A DNA stretch of 64,000 bases. It comes from Sinorhizobium chiapasense. GTDB lineage: Bacteria; Pseudomonadota; Alphaproteobacteria; Rhizobiales; Rhizobiaceae. The notes under the pieces are model-generated. The model was not told the origin of the DNA. It ran no database searches and saw only the letters and a list, made by a program, of their open reading frames with translations. Position 1 is the stretch's first letter, and the number at the start of each line of letters is the position of its first letter. The position numbers were made by a program, and so were the translations under genes. The DNA is taken from contig NZ_CP133152.1 of assembly GCF_036488675.1 (NCBI RefSeq), positions 62,001 to 126,000 on the forward strand. Direction: 5' to 3'. Shown piece by piece: positions 1 to 9,230 of the stretch.

Positions 1-1
1 T

Positions 2-118
2 GAAGGGAAAAAACCGAGGAAATCCGCAGCAAGGAAGCAGCAAGACGATGCAAAGCCGAAGAAGAGTCCCGCTTCCAAAAGCCGCAACAAGAAAGGCGAA
101 CGGACCGAGAGCCGCTAG
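2..118 (+). CDS. 3' end of an unidentified gene with a basic C-terminal tail (partial)
   Basis: An open frame enters from the left edge and ends at TAG 116-118. The 38 visible residues include 10 Lys and 5 Arg plus many Ser and Ala, with no hydrophobic stretch. Such tails occur at the C-terminus of some bacterial Ku, DNA-ligase, helicase or histone-H1-like proteins, so a DNA- or RNA-binding role is possible, but no domain is visible. A palindromic repeat begins directly at the stop codon. Low composition complexity means this could also be a chance frame. Confidence 0.4.
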   Translation, partial: EGKKPRKSAARKQQDDAKPKKSPASKSRNKKGERTESR

Positions 119-212
119 ATCATTTCACTGTTTCAAAGAAAAAATGAAATGATCGAATGGGTTGAGACGCGGGATACGGGCGGAAAACCGCATACACTTT
201 TCCTTATCCCGG
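118..212. repeat. Two-hairpin intergenic repeat, copy 1
   Basis: First hairpin: arms GATCATTTCA (118-127) and TGAAATGATC (145-154), a perfect 10-bp stem. Second hairpin: CGGGATA (170-176) against TATCCCG (205-211), enclosing GGGCGGAAAACCGC. The second hairpin is nearly the same sequence as 25699-25748, where it also follows a GATC-ended hairpin, so this is a dispersed two-hairpin element. It lies between converging genes and may act as a transcription terminator for both. No further gene is visible up to 274. Confidence 0.65.
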
Positions 213-274
213 CCGGCGGCACGCGGCACGAGCTTCGGCGGCACATTTTTGAATGGCGCGGGTAGAAAATCTCC

Positions 275-1347
<1,073 letters not shown>

Positions 1348-1351
<4 letters not shown>

Positions 1352-3612
1352 GCGCTCGCTGCTCCCACGACGGAGAGCTCAAGCTTCGCCGAGCCGAGCC
1401 GCGACGAACCGACGGTGACGACAACGCCGCCCGTCTTCCCCGTCGATTCGAGCCAAAAGCCGGTCGAGCCTCCCTGGAAGACAATCCGGCCCGGCCCGAT
1501 GAGCCGCGCCGGACCTTCTACCGCGATGTCGACGGCATCGTTCAGGAAGGGCAGGATGTTGCCGACCTGATCCAGCGCGCGGACGATTACCCGCACGCTG
1601 TCGCGGCCTTCGGCATGGAGCGTCTTGCTGTCGGCCTCGACCTGCAAAGTGGTCGGAACGGGATCGGCGACCATGCGCAGGCTGGCCACGGGTTTGCCGG
1701 CGATGAAGCCGGTGAATTCCGCGCTTTCCCATTTCATGCCCCACACGCCGAGCTCGTCCTTGGTGAAGTGGCGATGATCGATGACGACGGGGGCGTGCGG
1801 CAGATGCGGGAAGTTTTCACGGTCCGGGCCTACCCGCTTCGTCAACGACCCGTACTTCAGTTCGACCTCGTCGCAATTGGTGAGCACGATCAAGGGCAGC
1901 ACGCCGCCGATGTTTCGCTCGCCGCGCGCCCAGAAGGTCACGGGCTTCATCACCACCTCTTCGGACGGATCGCACTGGCTGGCATAGACGTAGGCTGCGA
2001 ATTTCGGCTCGCGGAACATGTCCATGACGCCGTGATAGCAGATGCGGTCGCCCGAGCCGAAATCCTTATGGGTGTTGTAGTCGAACATGCACCAGCCGAT
2101 CGCGCCGGAAATGTTTGGGCTCCCATGGGCGGCGTTCAGCACCTCGAGATGCCGGCGCACATGCTCGGCCTGCCGCTGCTCCTGATCATAGATCTTCGTC
2201 GGATACATGTGGCCGCCGAACTCGGTGATGAGGTAGGGCACCTTGCGATCGAGTCCGGTGCATTCCTGCTGCAGGCGGAGCGCCGTGCGCGGCCGGTTCG
2301 ACCCCGGTAGCTCCTCGTTGCCGAGGATGAAGTCGTTCATCGTATAGACGTCTTCCAAAAATTCGCTGTCGGTGATGTAGCGCACGCCGCCGGTCTGCCG
2401 CGTCGGGTCGAGTTCACGCGCCAACCGGTTGGTTTCGACGTAGAAGTCGTGCGAATCCTGCGACTCGTTGATCCTGACACCCCAGATGACGATCGAGGGA
2501 TGGTTCCAGTCGCGCTCGATCATGCGGCGGACGTTGAGGATCGCCTCCTGTTTCCAGGCCTCGCCGCCGATATGCTGCCAGCCGGGGATTTCCTCGAAGA
2601 CGAGCAGGCCGATGCGGTCGCAATGGTCGAGAAACCACTTCGACTGCGGGTAGTGCGAGGTGCGCACGAGATTGCAGTGGAGCGTGTGTTTCAGGATTTC
2701 CGCGTCGCGCTCCTGCGCGCTGCGGCCCATGGCGTAGCCGACATAGGGGAAGGACTGGTGACGGTTGAGGCCGCGGATCTTGAGCGGGCGGCCATTCAGC
2801 CGGAAGCCTTCGGTGGTGAACTCCGCCGTGCGGAAACCGAAATGCGAGGAGAGGAGGTCGCGGCCGTGATCGGTCCTGAGCTGCACCTCGACCTGGTAAA
2901 GCACCGGATTGTCGACATCCCAGAGCGACAGACCCGTGAGGCCACTCATTTCGAGCGTGACGCTTCCTCCGCGGGTCTCGCCGACCGCTTCAGCCAGGAG
3001 TTCGCCTTCCGCGTCCCTCAAGAGCGCCGTCACCGTGCCGGAGAAGGGGAGACCCTGCGGATTGGAAAAATCGCAGCGAACGGTGACGGATTTGGCGTCG
3101 CTCAAAACATCACGCGTCTCGATCTTGATATTGGCGATCGAGACTGGGTGGGTGACCTTCAGCCAGACGTCGCGATAGATACCCGCGTAAGTGAGATAGT
3201 CGATCCGGCCGCCGAAGGGCGGGATCTCCGGATTCTCGCTGCCGTCGATCTTGACCGTGATCAGGTTGTCGCCGTCGCGGAGCTTGCCGGTTAGGCGCGC
3301 CTCGAAGGGGGTATAGCCGTCCTTGTGGGCGACGATCTCCTCGCCGTTCAGATAGACGACGGCATCGGCCATGGCGGCATCGAAGACGAGCGAGATTTCG
3401 CGCTCCGCGAACTCCGGGCGCCAGGGCAGCACCTTCTGATAGGTGAAGGCGCGCTGATAGGACGTTTCGTCGAAATAGTTTAACGGCAGTTCGACCGCAC
3501 TGTGCGGCAGGCTGATCGCCTGGCCGGGCTTAAGCGTGGCCACCTCGGCAGCCGTGAATCCTTCGGAAAAAATCCATGAATCGTTGAACGAAGTAACAGA
3601 GCGCATCATCAT
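1348..3612 (-). CDS. lacZ: Beta-galactosidase, glycoside hydrolase family 2
   Basis: Hydrolyses lactose and other beta-galactosides in the cytoplasm after uptake by LacEFGK. The 754 residues run from a jelly-roll sugar-binding domain (about 1-155) through an Ig-like domain (about 160-265) to a TIM barrel. The acid/base is Glu383 in the RINES motif after HPSIVIWG, and the nucleophile is Glu464 in LITEFGG. The protein is shorter than E. coli LacZ (about 1020) because the last domains are reduced. The open frame continues upstream into lacG; three consecutive ATG codons at 3612-3604 mark the likely start, 2 bases after the lacG stop. Beta-glucuronidase is the main alternative within GH2, but the operon argues for beta-galactosidase. 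Confidence 0.9.
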
Positions 3613-3614
3613 TC

Positions 3615-4436
3615 CTATTTGACTGAGCCCAGCATGCCCTGGACGAACTGACGTTGCATGAAGAAGAAGACGGCAAGGGTCGGAAGCGTCGCGAGAACGG
3701 TTCCGACCATGACGACGCCGTAATCGGGATAATAGGCGGAGGCGAGCGAGGAGATGACCAGCGTGATCGTCTTCGTCTCGTTGGATTGCAGCACGATCAG
3801 CGGCCAGAGATAGTTGTTCCAGGCCGTCATGAAGACGATGATGAAGGCGGCCGCGTAGGTGGAGCGCATCACCGGCACGTAGATGAAAAGGAAGATCTGC
3901 CATTCCTTGAGGCCGTCGACCTTCGCGGCGTCGCGCAGTTCCGACGGAAACGCCTTGGTGCACTGGCGGAAATAGAAGACGACGAAGGCCGAGCCGATGG
4001 TCGGCAGCACGACGGCGATGTGCGTGTTGATGAGCCCTGCCTTGCCCATCATGATGAAGAGCGGGATCATCAGCGCCGCAAACGGGATCATCAGCGTCAA
4101 GAGCAGGGCGCGATAGAGACGTTCGCGATGGCGCGAGCGGAATATCTCGAAACCGTAGCCGGCGAGCGACGAGACGGCGAGGGTCAGCACCGTCGAGAGG
4201 ATCGCGATCTTCGCGGAATTCCAGAAGACGAGCGGTGCGTTCACCTGGGTGAAGAACGTGTTGACATTGGTTGAAAGCGCAGCACCCGGTAGCACCCTGC
4301 CCTTGATGATATCGATCGATGAATTGGTGGCGCCGAACACCATCCAGATGAAGGGGAAAACGGAGAGGAAGGCCATTAGCCCCAGGAAGCAGTAGGTGAG
4401 AAGCGCGCCGGCCGCGCGTCCGATGCCGTTCGTCAT
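3615..4436 (-). CDS. lacG: Lactose ABC transporter permease LacG
   Basis: One of the two inner-membrane subunits of the lactose importer (MalG-like, binding-protein-dependent carbohydrate permease). The 273-residue protein has about six hydrophobic segments, and the EAA loop that contacts the ATPase is seen around ELRDAAKVDGLKEW. The start at 4436 overlaps the lacF stop by 4 bases (ATGA). A longer in-frame extension to 4817 lies inside lacF and is not expected to be used. lacZ follows after 2 bases. Confidence 0.92.
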   Translation of the reverse strand: MTNGIGRAAGALLTYCFLGLMAFLSVFPFIWMVFGATNSSIDIIKGRVLPGAALSTNVNTFFTQVNAPLVFWNSAKIAILSTVLTLAVSSLAGYGFEIFRSRHRERLYRALLLTLMIPFAALMIPLFIMMGKAGLINTHIAVVLPTIGSAFVVFYFRQCTKAFPSELRDAAKVDGLKEWQIFLFIYVPVMRSTYAAAFIIVFMTAWNNYLWPLIVLQSNETKTITLVISSLASAYYPDYGVVMVGTVLATLPTLAVFFFMQRQFVQGMLGSVK

Positions 4437-5338
4437 TTGTCGCGCTCCCGGGCCGCAAAGAACTGGAAGAAGGCGAGAAGCGCAACGAGCACGACGATGA
4501 CGTAGGAGACAGTTGCCGCATAGCCGAAATTCGGCATGAAGCGGAAGGTGAGATTGTAGATGTAGAGCGACAGCGTCAGCGTCGCATTGGACGGTCCGCC
4601 CCGGCCTTCGGTGAGATTGTAGACCTCGTCGAAGAGCTGCACCGTGCCGATCGTCGAGATCACCGTGGTGAAGAGGATGACCGGTTTCAAGAGCGGGATG
4701 GTGATGTGGGTAAAGCGTGCCCAGGCGGGGACACCGTCGATGCGCGCCACCTCGTAGATCGACCTGTCGATGTTCTGGAGCGCCGCGAGATAGAAGATCA
4801 TGTTGTAGCCGGTCCATCGCCAGGTGATCGCGATGATGACGAGCACCTTCGCCCAGAACGGATTAGTCAGCCAGGGGATGGGCGTGGAAATGATGCCGAT
4901 CGCCTGCAGCGTCGAGTTGACGACGCCGTCGGGCGCGAACATGCCCTTGAAGAGCACCGAATAGGCGACCAGCGAGGTGACGCAGGGCAGGAAGATCGCG
5001 GTGCGGAACAGGCCGCGCCCGACGAGCCGCGGATTATTGAGGATCGACGCAAGGATCAGCGCGAGCAGGATCATGATCGGCACCTGCACGACGAAATAGG
5101 TCATCGTGTTGGTGAGCGCCTTGATGAAAACCGGATCGTTCCAGAGGCGGACGATATTCGCGAAGCCGGCGAACTTCATCATCATGCCGCGGCCGGACTG
5201 GAAGGACATCCACAGCGACCAGACGATCGGATAGATCATGAAAAGGCCGATCAGCCCGAGCACCGGGGCGACGAAGAGCCAGCCATTGATGTCGTAGTAG
5301 CGGCCGATGCTGCCGCGGCGCGCGTGAACCATCGTCAT
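4433..5338 (-). CDS. lacF: Lactose ABC transporter permease LacF
   Basis: Second permease subunit (MalF-like) of the lactose importer, 301 residues, with a first transmembrane segment about 20-40 and the EAA loop around YEVARIDGVPAWARF. It forms a heterodimer with LacG. The start at 5338 lies 86 bases after lacE; that gap contains a strong hairpin (5387-5416) that probably lowers permease expression relative to the binding protein. Confidence 0.92.
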   Translation of the reverse strand: MTMVHARRGSIGRYYDINGWLFVAPVLGLIGLFMIYPIVWSLWMSFQSGRGMMMKFAGFANIVRLWNDPVFIKALTNTMTYFVVQVPIMILLALILASILNNPRLVGRGLFRTAIFLPCVTSLVAYSVLFKGMFAPDGVVNSTLQAIGIISTPIPWLTNPFWAKVLVIIAITWRWTGYNMIFYLAALQNIDRSIYEVARIDGVPAWARFTHITIPLLKPVILFTTVISTIGTVQLFDEVYNLTEGRGGPSNATLTLSLYIYNLTFRFMPNFGYAATVSYVIVVLVALLAFFQFFAARERDK

Positions 5339-5386
5339 CCTCGTGGGAAGGAACGGAAACCTGTCGGCCGCACATCGAGTGCGGCG

Positions 5387-5416
5387 GGAAGGTGGGCAGT
5401 CGCCCGCCCACCTTCC
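5387..5416. promoter_or_regulatory. Hairpin between lacE and lacF
   Basis: Perfect 11-bp inverted repeat GGAAGGTGGGC / GCCCACCTTCC with an 8-base loop, located right after the binding-protein stop codon. No T-run follows on the minus strand, so it reads better as an mRNA-stabilising or partial attenuation hairpin than as a full terminator. Comparable hairpins follow the binding-protein genes at 13113-13148 and 43829-43855. Confidence 0.7.
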
Positions 5417-5424
5417 TCATCCGG

Positions 5425-6699
5425 TCATTGGATCTGCGCGCTGACCTCGGCGTCGATCGCCTTGAGGACATCGTCGACCGGCGTTCCCTGCGTGAGCGCC
5501 GGCAGTTGCGCGGTGACGGCGGTATCCGCCTCATTGGTGAAGATGCCGTAGTTCACCGACGGCACTTTTGCCAGCCAGTCGGAGAAGTTCTGCCAGACCT
5601 TCTCGCCACCGAAGAACGGATCGGCCGCCTCGTAAGCCGCTCCGCCGCGCGCGGCGAGCAGCGAGCCGACGGCGCCTCGATCCTGCAGGATCTTTTGGTA
5701 GAAATCGATGTCCTTGGCGTAGATCTCGTTGAGGAAGTCGATCGCCTCGGCCTTCTCCGCCGAGCTTTCCAGCACATACCAGCTCGATCCGCCGAGGTTC
5801 GAGGCATGCGTGGCGCCGTCGATCGAAAGCGCGGGAATTGGCGCGACGCCCCATTTGCCGGCCTGATCCGGCTGCGCCTTGACGGTGCCGGTGATCCAGA
5901 CGCCGGTGACGACCGCGGCGACATCGCCGGAGGTGAAGGTCCCGACCCAGTCGGACCAGCCGGCCGCCGGCTTGTAGATATTGGCCGACATGATCTTGCC
6001 GACAGTTTCAAGCGCTGCCTTCAGCGCCGGATTGCCGGTGACATTGGCCTTGCCATCCTTGTCGAAATACCACTGTCCCGCCGACTGCATGATGATGCGG
6101 ACGAGGCCGGCATCGTTGGGGTCGAGCCCCATCATCTTCTTGCCGGTCTTTTCCTCGACCTGCTGACCAATCTCGATGAAGCGATCCCAGGTGAGGTTCT
6201 GCATGTCCTCCGGCTTGAAGCCGGCCTGTTCGAGGTAGTCCTTGCGGTAGTAGAGCCCGGTGACGCCGGAATCGAAGGGCATGCCGTAGACCTGGCCGTC
6301 AACGGTCATCACGTCGACCTTGTAGGGAGCGAAGCCGGAATAATCGACGGTGCCGGAGAGGGCCGCGAAGGCACCCGGGAAGGATTGAAGATATTTCTGA
6401 GCGCCGTAGTCCTCGATCAGAACGATGTCGGGCAGCGCATCGGCGGTGCCGGAGGCAAGACCTGTCTGAAGCTTCTGCTCGACGTCGGTCTTGGCAAAAT
6501 CGACGACGTTGAAGGTGACGTCCGGATGGGTCTTCGTGTAGCGGGCGCCGGCCTCCTTCATGATCGCGACGTTGAAGTTCGGATCCCAGCACCAGATGGT
6601 GATTTCCTTTGCCTCGGCGGCAGTCACCGCCAGGAAGCTCACGCTCGCCAGCGCAAGGCCGGCGATGCGTGGCAGATAGGCACGCGCCAGATTGTCCAT
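5425..6699 (-). CDS. lacE: Lactose ABC transporter periplasmic binding protein LacE
   Basis: Captures lactose in the periplasm and delivers it to LacFG. The 424 residues begin with a Sec signal peptide (basic start, hydrophobic core, cleavage near AEA-KE, about residue 30), then a family 1 extracellular solute-binding fold with the typical ITIWCWD strand and a YGMPFDSGVTGLYYRKD hinge region. Length matches MalE-type binding proteins. First gene of lacEFGZK, read divergently from nothing: lacR lies upstream on the same strand, 262 bases away. Confidence 0.92.
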   Translation of the reverse strand: MDNLARAYLPRIAGLALASVSFLAVTAAEAKEITIWCWDPNFNVAIMKEAGARYTKTHPDVTFNVVDFAKTDVEQKLQTGLASGTADALPDIVLIEDYGAQKYLQSFPGAFAALSGTVDYSGFAPYKVDVMTVDGQVYGMPFDSGVTGLYYRKDYLEQAGFKPEDMQNLTWDRFIEIGQQVEEKTGKKMMGLDPNDAGLVRIIMQSAGQWYFDKDGKANVTGNPALKAALETVGKIMSANIYKPAAGWSDWVGTFTSGDVAAVVTGVWITGTVKAQPDQAGKWGVAPIPALSIDGATHASNLGGSSWYVLESSAEKAEAIDFLNEIYAKDIDFYQKILQDRGAVGSLLAARGGAAYEAADPFFGGEKVWQNFSDWLAKVPSVNYGIFTNEADTAVTAQLPALTQGTPVDDVLKAIDAEVSAQIQ

Positions 6700-6786
6700 T
6701 GTTTCCTCCCGGAATCTTGTGTTCCCCGAGACAGTCCTCCCTGTCTCGGCGCGGAGTATTTCTCAAAATCGGGAACGAGGCAATAT

Positions 6787-6797
6787 TTTCAGTAAAT
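6787..6797. promoter_or_regulatory. Candidate LacR operator upstream of lacE
   Basis: TTTCAGTAAAT, a one-base variant of the TTTA-N-TAAA core seen at 8076-8086 and three times at 41592-41734. It lies about 90 bases upstream of lacE. The 12-mer AGTAAATTTTTA is identical here (6791-6802) and upstream of lacR (8080-8091), which supports shared control by one LacI-type repressor. Confidence 0.45.
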
Positions 6798-6830
6798 TTT
6801 TACTTCGGATTTTTCCAAGGCCTTGGATCG

Positions 6831-6941
6831 CCCCTCATCCGGCCTGCCGGCCACCTTCTCCCGCAAGCGGGGCGAAGGGACTCGCGGCGGGTGCTCAGTT
6901 CCCTCTCCCCGCCTGCGGGGGAGGGCTAGGGTGAGGGGCAA
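6831..6941. repeat. RIME-type rhizobial intergenic palindromic element, copy 1
   Basis: About 110 bases made of two GC-rich palindromes (CTTCTCCCGCAAGCGGGGCGAAGG and CCCTCTCCCCGCCTGCGGGG... type) bounded by CCCCTCATCC and GGTGAGGGGCA. It matches the general structure of RIME1, a repeat described in Rhizobium and Sinorhizobium intergenic regions. A second copy in the opposite orientation is at 10743-10890. Located between lacR and lacE. Confidence 0.75.
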
Positions 6942-6961
6942 TTTGCGTGACGGCGCTCTTC

Positions 6962-8023
6962 CTAGCTGCTGGCCGACCGCCTGGCCTCGACCACCGCCGC
7001 GGCGTCGGCAGCGTGAGGGGTGCTTCCGCGCCAGATGATTTCGGTACCGAGAACAACCTTCTTGGCGATCTCGCGGCCGGAAAGGCGCTCGAGCAGCAGG
7101 TCGACCGCGGTTTCCCCGATCAGCTCCGCCGGAATTTTTACGGTGGAAAGCGGAGGCCCTAGGAACTGTGCGACGGGAATGTCGTTGAAACTGACCACGG
7201 CGACGTCGTCAGGAATTTTGAGGCCCATTTCATGGATCGCCCGATAGGCGCCGAGTGCCATGTTGTCGTTGCAGGTGATGAGGATCTGCGGCGGATTGGG
7301 CTTCGTCAGCATCGCCTTGGCGAGCGTATAGCCGCTGTCCGGTGTCATTCGCTCGACCATGCACAATTCCGGATCATAGAGGCCGGCTTTGGTCATCCAG
7401 TCGATGTAGGTGCGGCAGCGACGTTCCGCATGGATGTTGTCGGGGCCGTAGAAGGCGTCGATCCAGCCGATAAAGCCGATGCGGCGATAGCCCATGGCGT
7501 GGATCGCTGCCAGCAGCCGGCTCATGGCGAGGGAAACGTCGCTCAGCACGGCGTCGTCCACGTCTCCGGCAGGCGCATAATCGGCGAACACCAGGTGCCG
7601 GCTATGGCGGCGGAGCCATTCGAGCTCGTCGCCATAGTAGTGACCAACGGCCACCACGCCCGAGGCTCCCTCCAGCATTGCCGCTTCGGGAGCGCTCCCG
7701 GTCAGGAAGACCTTGACGACCTCGCTTTTCAGCGCCTGACAGCGGCTTTCGATGCCGAGCCTGACGCCGACATAATAGGGATCTGCAAGTTCCTGGGCGG
7801 GATCGAGGAAATGCACGAGCGCAATCTTCAGCCCGGCGCCGATGCCTTGGGCAGCGGCGCGGATGCGGTTGCGCGGCGTGGCATAGTTGAGCGCCTCGGC
7901 CGTCTCGATGATTGCCTGGCGCTTCGTGGTGGAGATCGATAGCGTCGGATCGTAGTTCAAGACCCGCGAGACGGTCGCTGACGAGACGCCGACGGCCGAT
8001 GCGATTTCCTTGATTGTGACCAT
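6962..8023 (-). CDS. lacR: LacI-family repressor of the lac operon
   Basis: Probable sugar-responsive repressor of lacEFGZK. The N-terminus carries the LacI helix-turn-helix (TIKEIASAVGVSSATVSRVLN, about residues 3-23), followed by a periplasmic-binding-protein-like effector domain to residue 353. It is transcribed in the same direction as lacE and lies directly upstream of it, separated by 262 bases with a RIME element and a candidate operator. Its own upstream region carries the same AGTAAATTTTTA word, suggesting autoregulation. Assignment to lactose rests on position and the known order in S. meliloti. Confidence 0.85.
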   Translation of the reverse strand: MVTIKEIASAVGVSSATVSRVLNYDPTLSISTTKRQAIIETAEALNYATPRNRIRAAAQGIGAGLKIALVHFLDPAQELADPYYVGVRLGIESRCQALKSEVVKVFLTGSAPEAAMLEGASGVVAVGHYYGDELEWLRRHSRHLVFADYAPAGDVDDAVLSDVSLAMSRLLAAIHAMGYRRIGFIGWIDAFYGPDNIHAERRCRTYIDWMTKAGLYDPELCMVERMTPDSGYTLAKAMLTKPNPPQILITCNDNMALGAYRAIHEMGLKIPDDVAVVSFNDIPVAQFLGPPLSTVKIPAELIGETAVDLLLERLSGREIAKKVVLGTEIIWRGSTPHAADAAAVVEARRSASS

Positions 8024-8075
8024 TCTCTTGCGTCCCGCCTGTCAGCCGCGCGCGCTGCTTTTGCTTTGCTCACTC

Positions 8076-8086
8076 GTTTAGTAAAT
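8076..8086. promoter_or_regulatory. Candidate operator upstream of lacR
   Basis: GTTTAGTAAAT contains the symmetric core TTTA-G-TAAA, matching operators of the LacI-regulated DhaKL cluster at 41592-41734. It lies 53 bases upstream of the lacR start, in the 79-base gap after the agpT stop. Confidence 0.5.
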
Positions 8087-8102
8087 TTTTATCGCGACTT
8101 TT

Positions 8103-9038
8103 TCAATCGCAAGCAGCAGCGAGCGTGGTCACGGACTCGCTTATCTTCTGCGTTTTCACGGGTACGCTCGCATACATGCCGGTGGTGCGGAACTCGGTCG
8201 GACTTGCGCCGAAGACGCGGCGGAACACCTTGGCGAAATAATTGGGATCGTCGAAGCCCGACAGGATCGCGACTTCCTTGACCGGCAGGCTTGCGGTCTT
8301 GGTGAGAAGCTTCACCGCCCGCTGCAGCCGCTTCTGCAGGACGAATTCGGCCGGCGGCATGCCCTCGCTTGCCGCGAAGACGCGCGAGAAATGCGCCCGG
8401 CTGAGACCCGAGACCTTTGCGAGTTCCTCGACCGGGAGCGGCTTTTCCAAGTTGGCCATGATGTGATCGATGACGTGATGCATGGTCCGGTATTCCTGGC
8501 TGAAGACCGGGTGCGACCCAAAGACGTCGTCATAGAGCGCCATTGCCGCCTCGTAGGCGATCGCCGAGGCGCGACCCGGCGTCTCGCCGCCGGTGATGAG
8601 GCGCAGGCTGCAATCGGCCAAATGCTCGATCGTTTCCGGTTGCAGCTTCAGCACAGGGCCCGTTACCGCCAGGATGGCCCGGTGGATTCGGAGCGCCTCT
8701 TCACCGTTCATCGATATCCAGAAGAACTCCCAGCGTCCCCCGTCCTCCAGCCAGTAGCGGTGATTGTGCGGCACCAGCAGAAGCTGCGTCTCGCCCGGGC
8801 GCAGCCGATAGGTACGGTTCTCGTAGCGCAGGTTGCCGGCGCCGCCGATCGTATGCTGCAGAACGGTGAACGGCGTCTGGCCGCGCTTTCGTCCGTCCCA
8901 ATCATAGCTCGCGTCGGTCCTGATCTCATAACCGGTGCTGGTCGGCATGGTGTGCAGGCTTTGCCTTCCCCGCGGCAATGAAACGGTCCGCATCACCGGG
9001 CCATGGTCGATCAAATCCTGCAGCACAGAATTACCCAT
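8103..9038 (-). CDS. agpT: AraC-family activator of alpha-galactoside genes
   Basis: 311-residue regulator with an N-terminal cupin-like sugar-sensing region (about 20-150, YRLRPGETQLLLVPHNH) and a C-terminal pair of AraC helix-turn-helices (about 200-295, VEELAKVSGLSRAHFSRVF and VKEVAILSGFDDPNYFAKVFRR). It is divergent from agaL1, the arrangement known for AgpT in S. meliloti, where an AraC-type activator is required to induce melibiose and raffinose use. The 192-base divergent region holds a TCAATTC-GAT-GAATTGA palindrome. Confidence 0.88.
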   Translation of the reverse strand: MGNSVLQDLIDHGPVMRTVSLPRGRQSLHTMPTSTGYEIRTDASYDWDGRKRGQTPFTVLQHTIGGAGNLRYENRTYRLRPGETQLLLVPHNHRYWLEDGGRWEFFWISMNGEEALRIHRAILAVTGPVLKLQPETIEHLADCSLRLITGGETPGRASAIAYEAAMALYDDVFGSHPVFSQEYRTMHHVIDHIMANLEKPLPVEELAKVSGLSRAHFSRVFAASEGMPPAEFVLQKRLQRAVKLLTKTASLPVKEVAILSGFDDPNYFAKVFRRVFGASPTEFRTTGMYASVPVKTQKISESVTTLAAACD

Positions 9039-9163
9039 GAAAGCACAATACCTCTCTAGTCGTACGGTTGATTATACACATAATGGCCGCAGATCGCGCA
9101 AGACGGCGCTTTCCGCAACAGGAAAGGGCCTGGGAGAGGAGGGGTCGCGCTTTGCGGCCAGCG

Positions 9164-9180
9164 TCAATTCGATGAATTGA
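9164..9180. promoter_or_regulatory. Palindrome upstream of agaL1
   Basis: TCAATTC-GAT-GAATTGA, a perfect 7-bp inverted repeat with a 3-base centre, 50 bases before agaL1. It could be an operator, although AraC-type activators usually bind direct repeats, so another regulator is possible. A second AT-rich stretch (GATTATACACATAAT) lies near the agpT side. Confidence 0.4.
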
Positions 9181-9230
9181 TTTTACCCTTATAGCGCGAA
9201 TGCCGCGGGACGAGGAGGAACGAGACGACC

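Noticed and set aside
3613..4521. In-frame upstream extension of lacZ that would make a protein of more than 1050 residues
   Set aside because: The extension lies wholly inside lacG and lacF in another frame, has shadow-like Arg/His-rich composition, and the GH2 N-terminus matches a start at 3612.
6831..6941. Insertion-sequence end or miniature transposon
   Set aside because: No target-site duplication or transposase was seen and the structure fits RIME-type palindromes.
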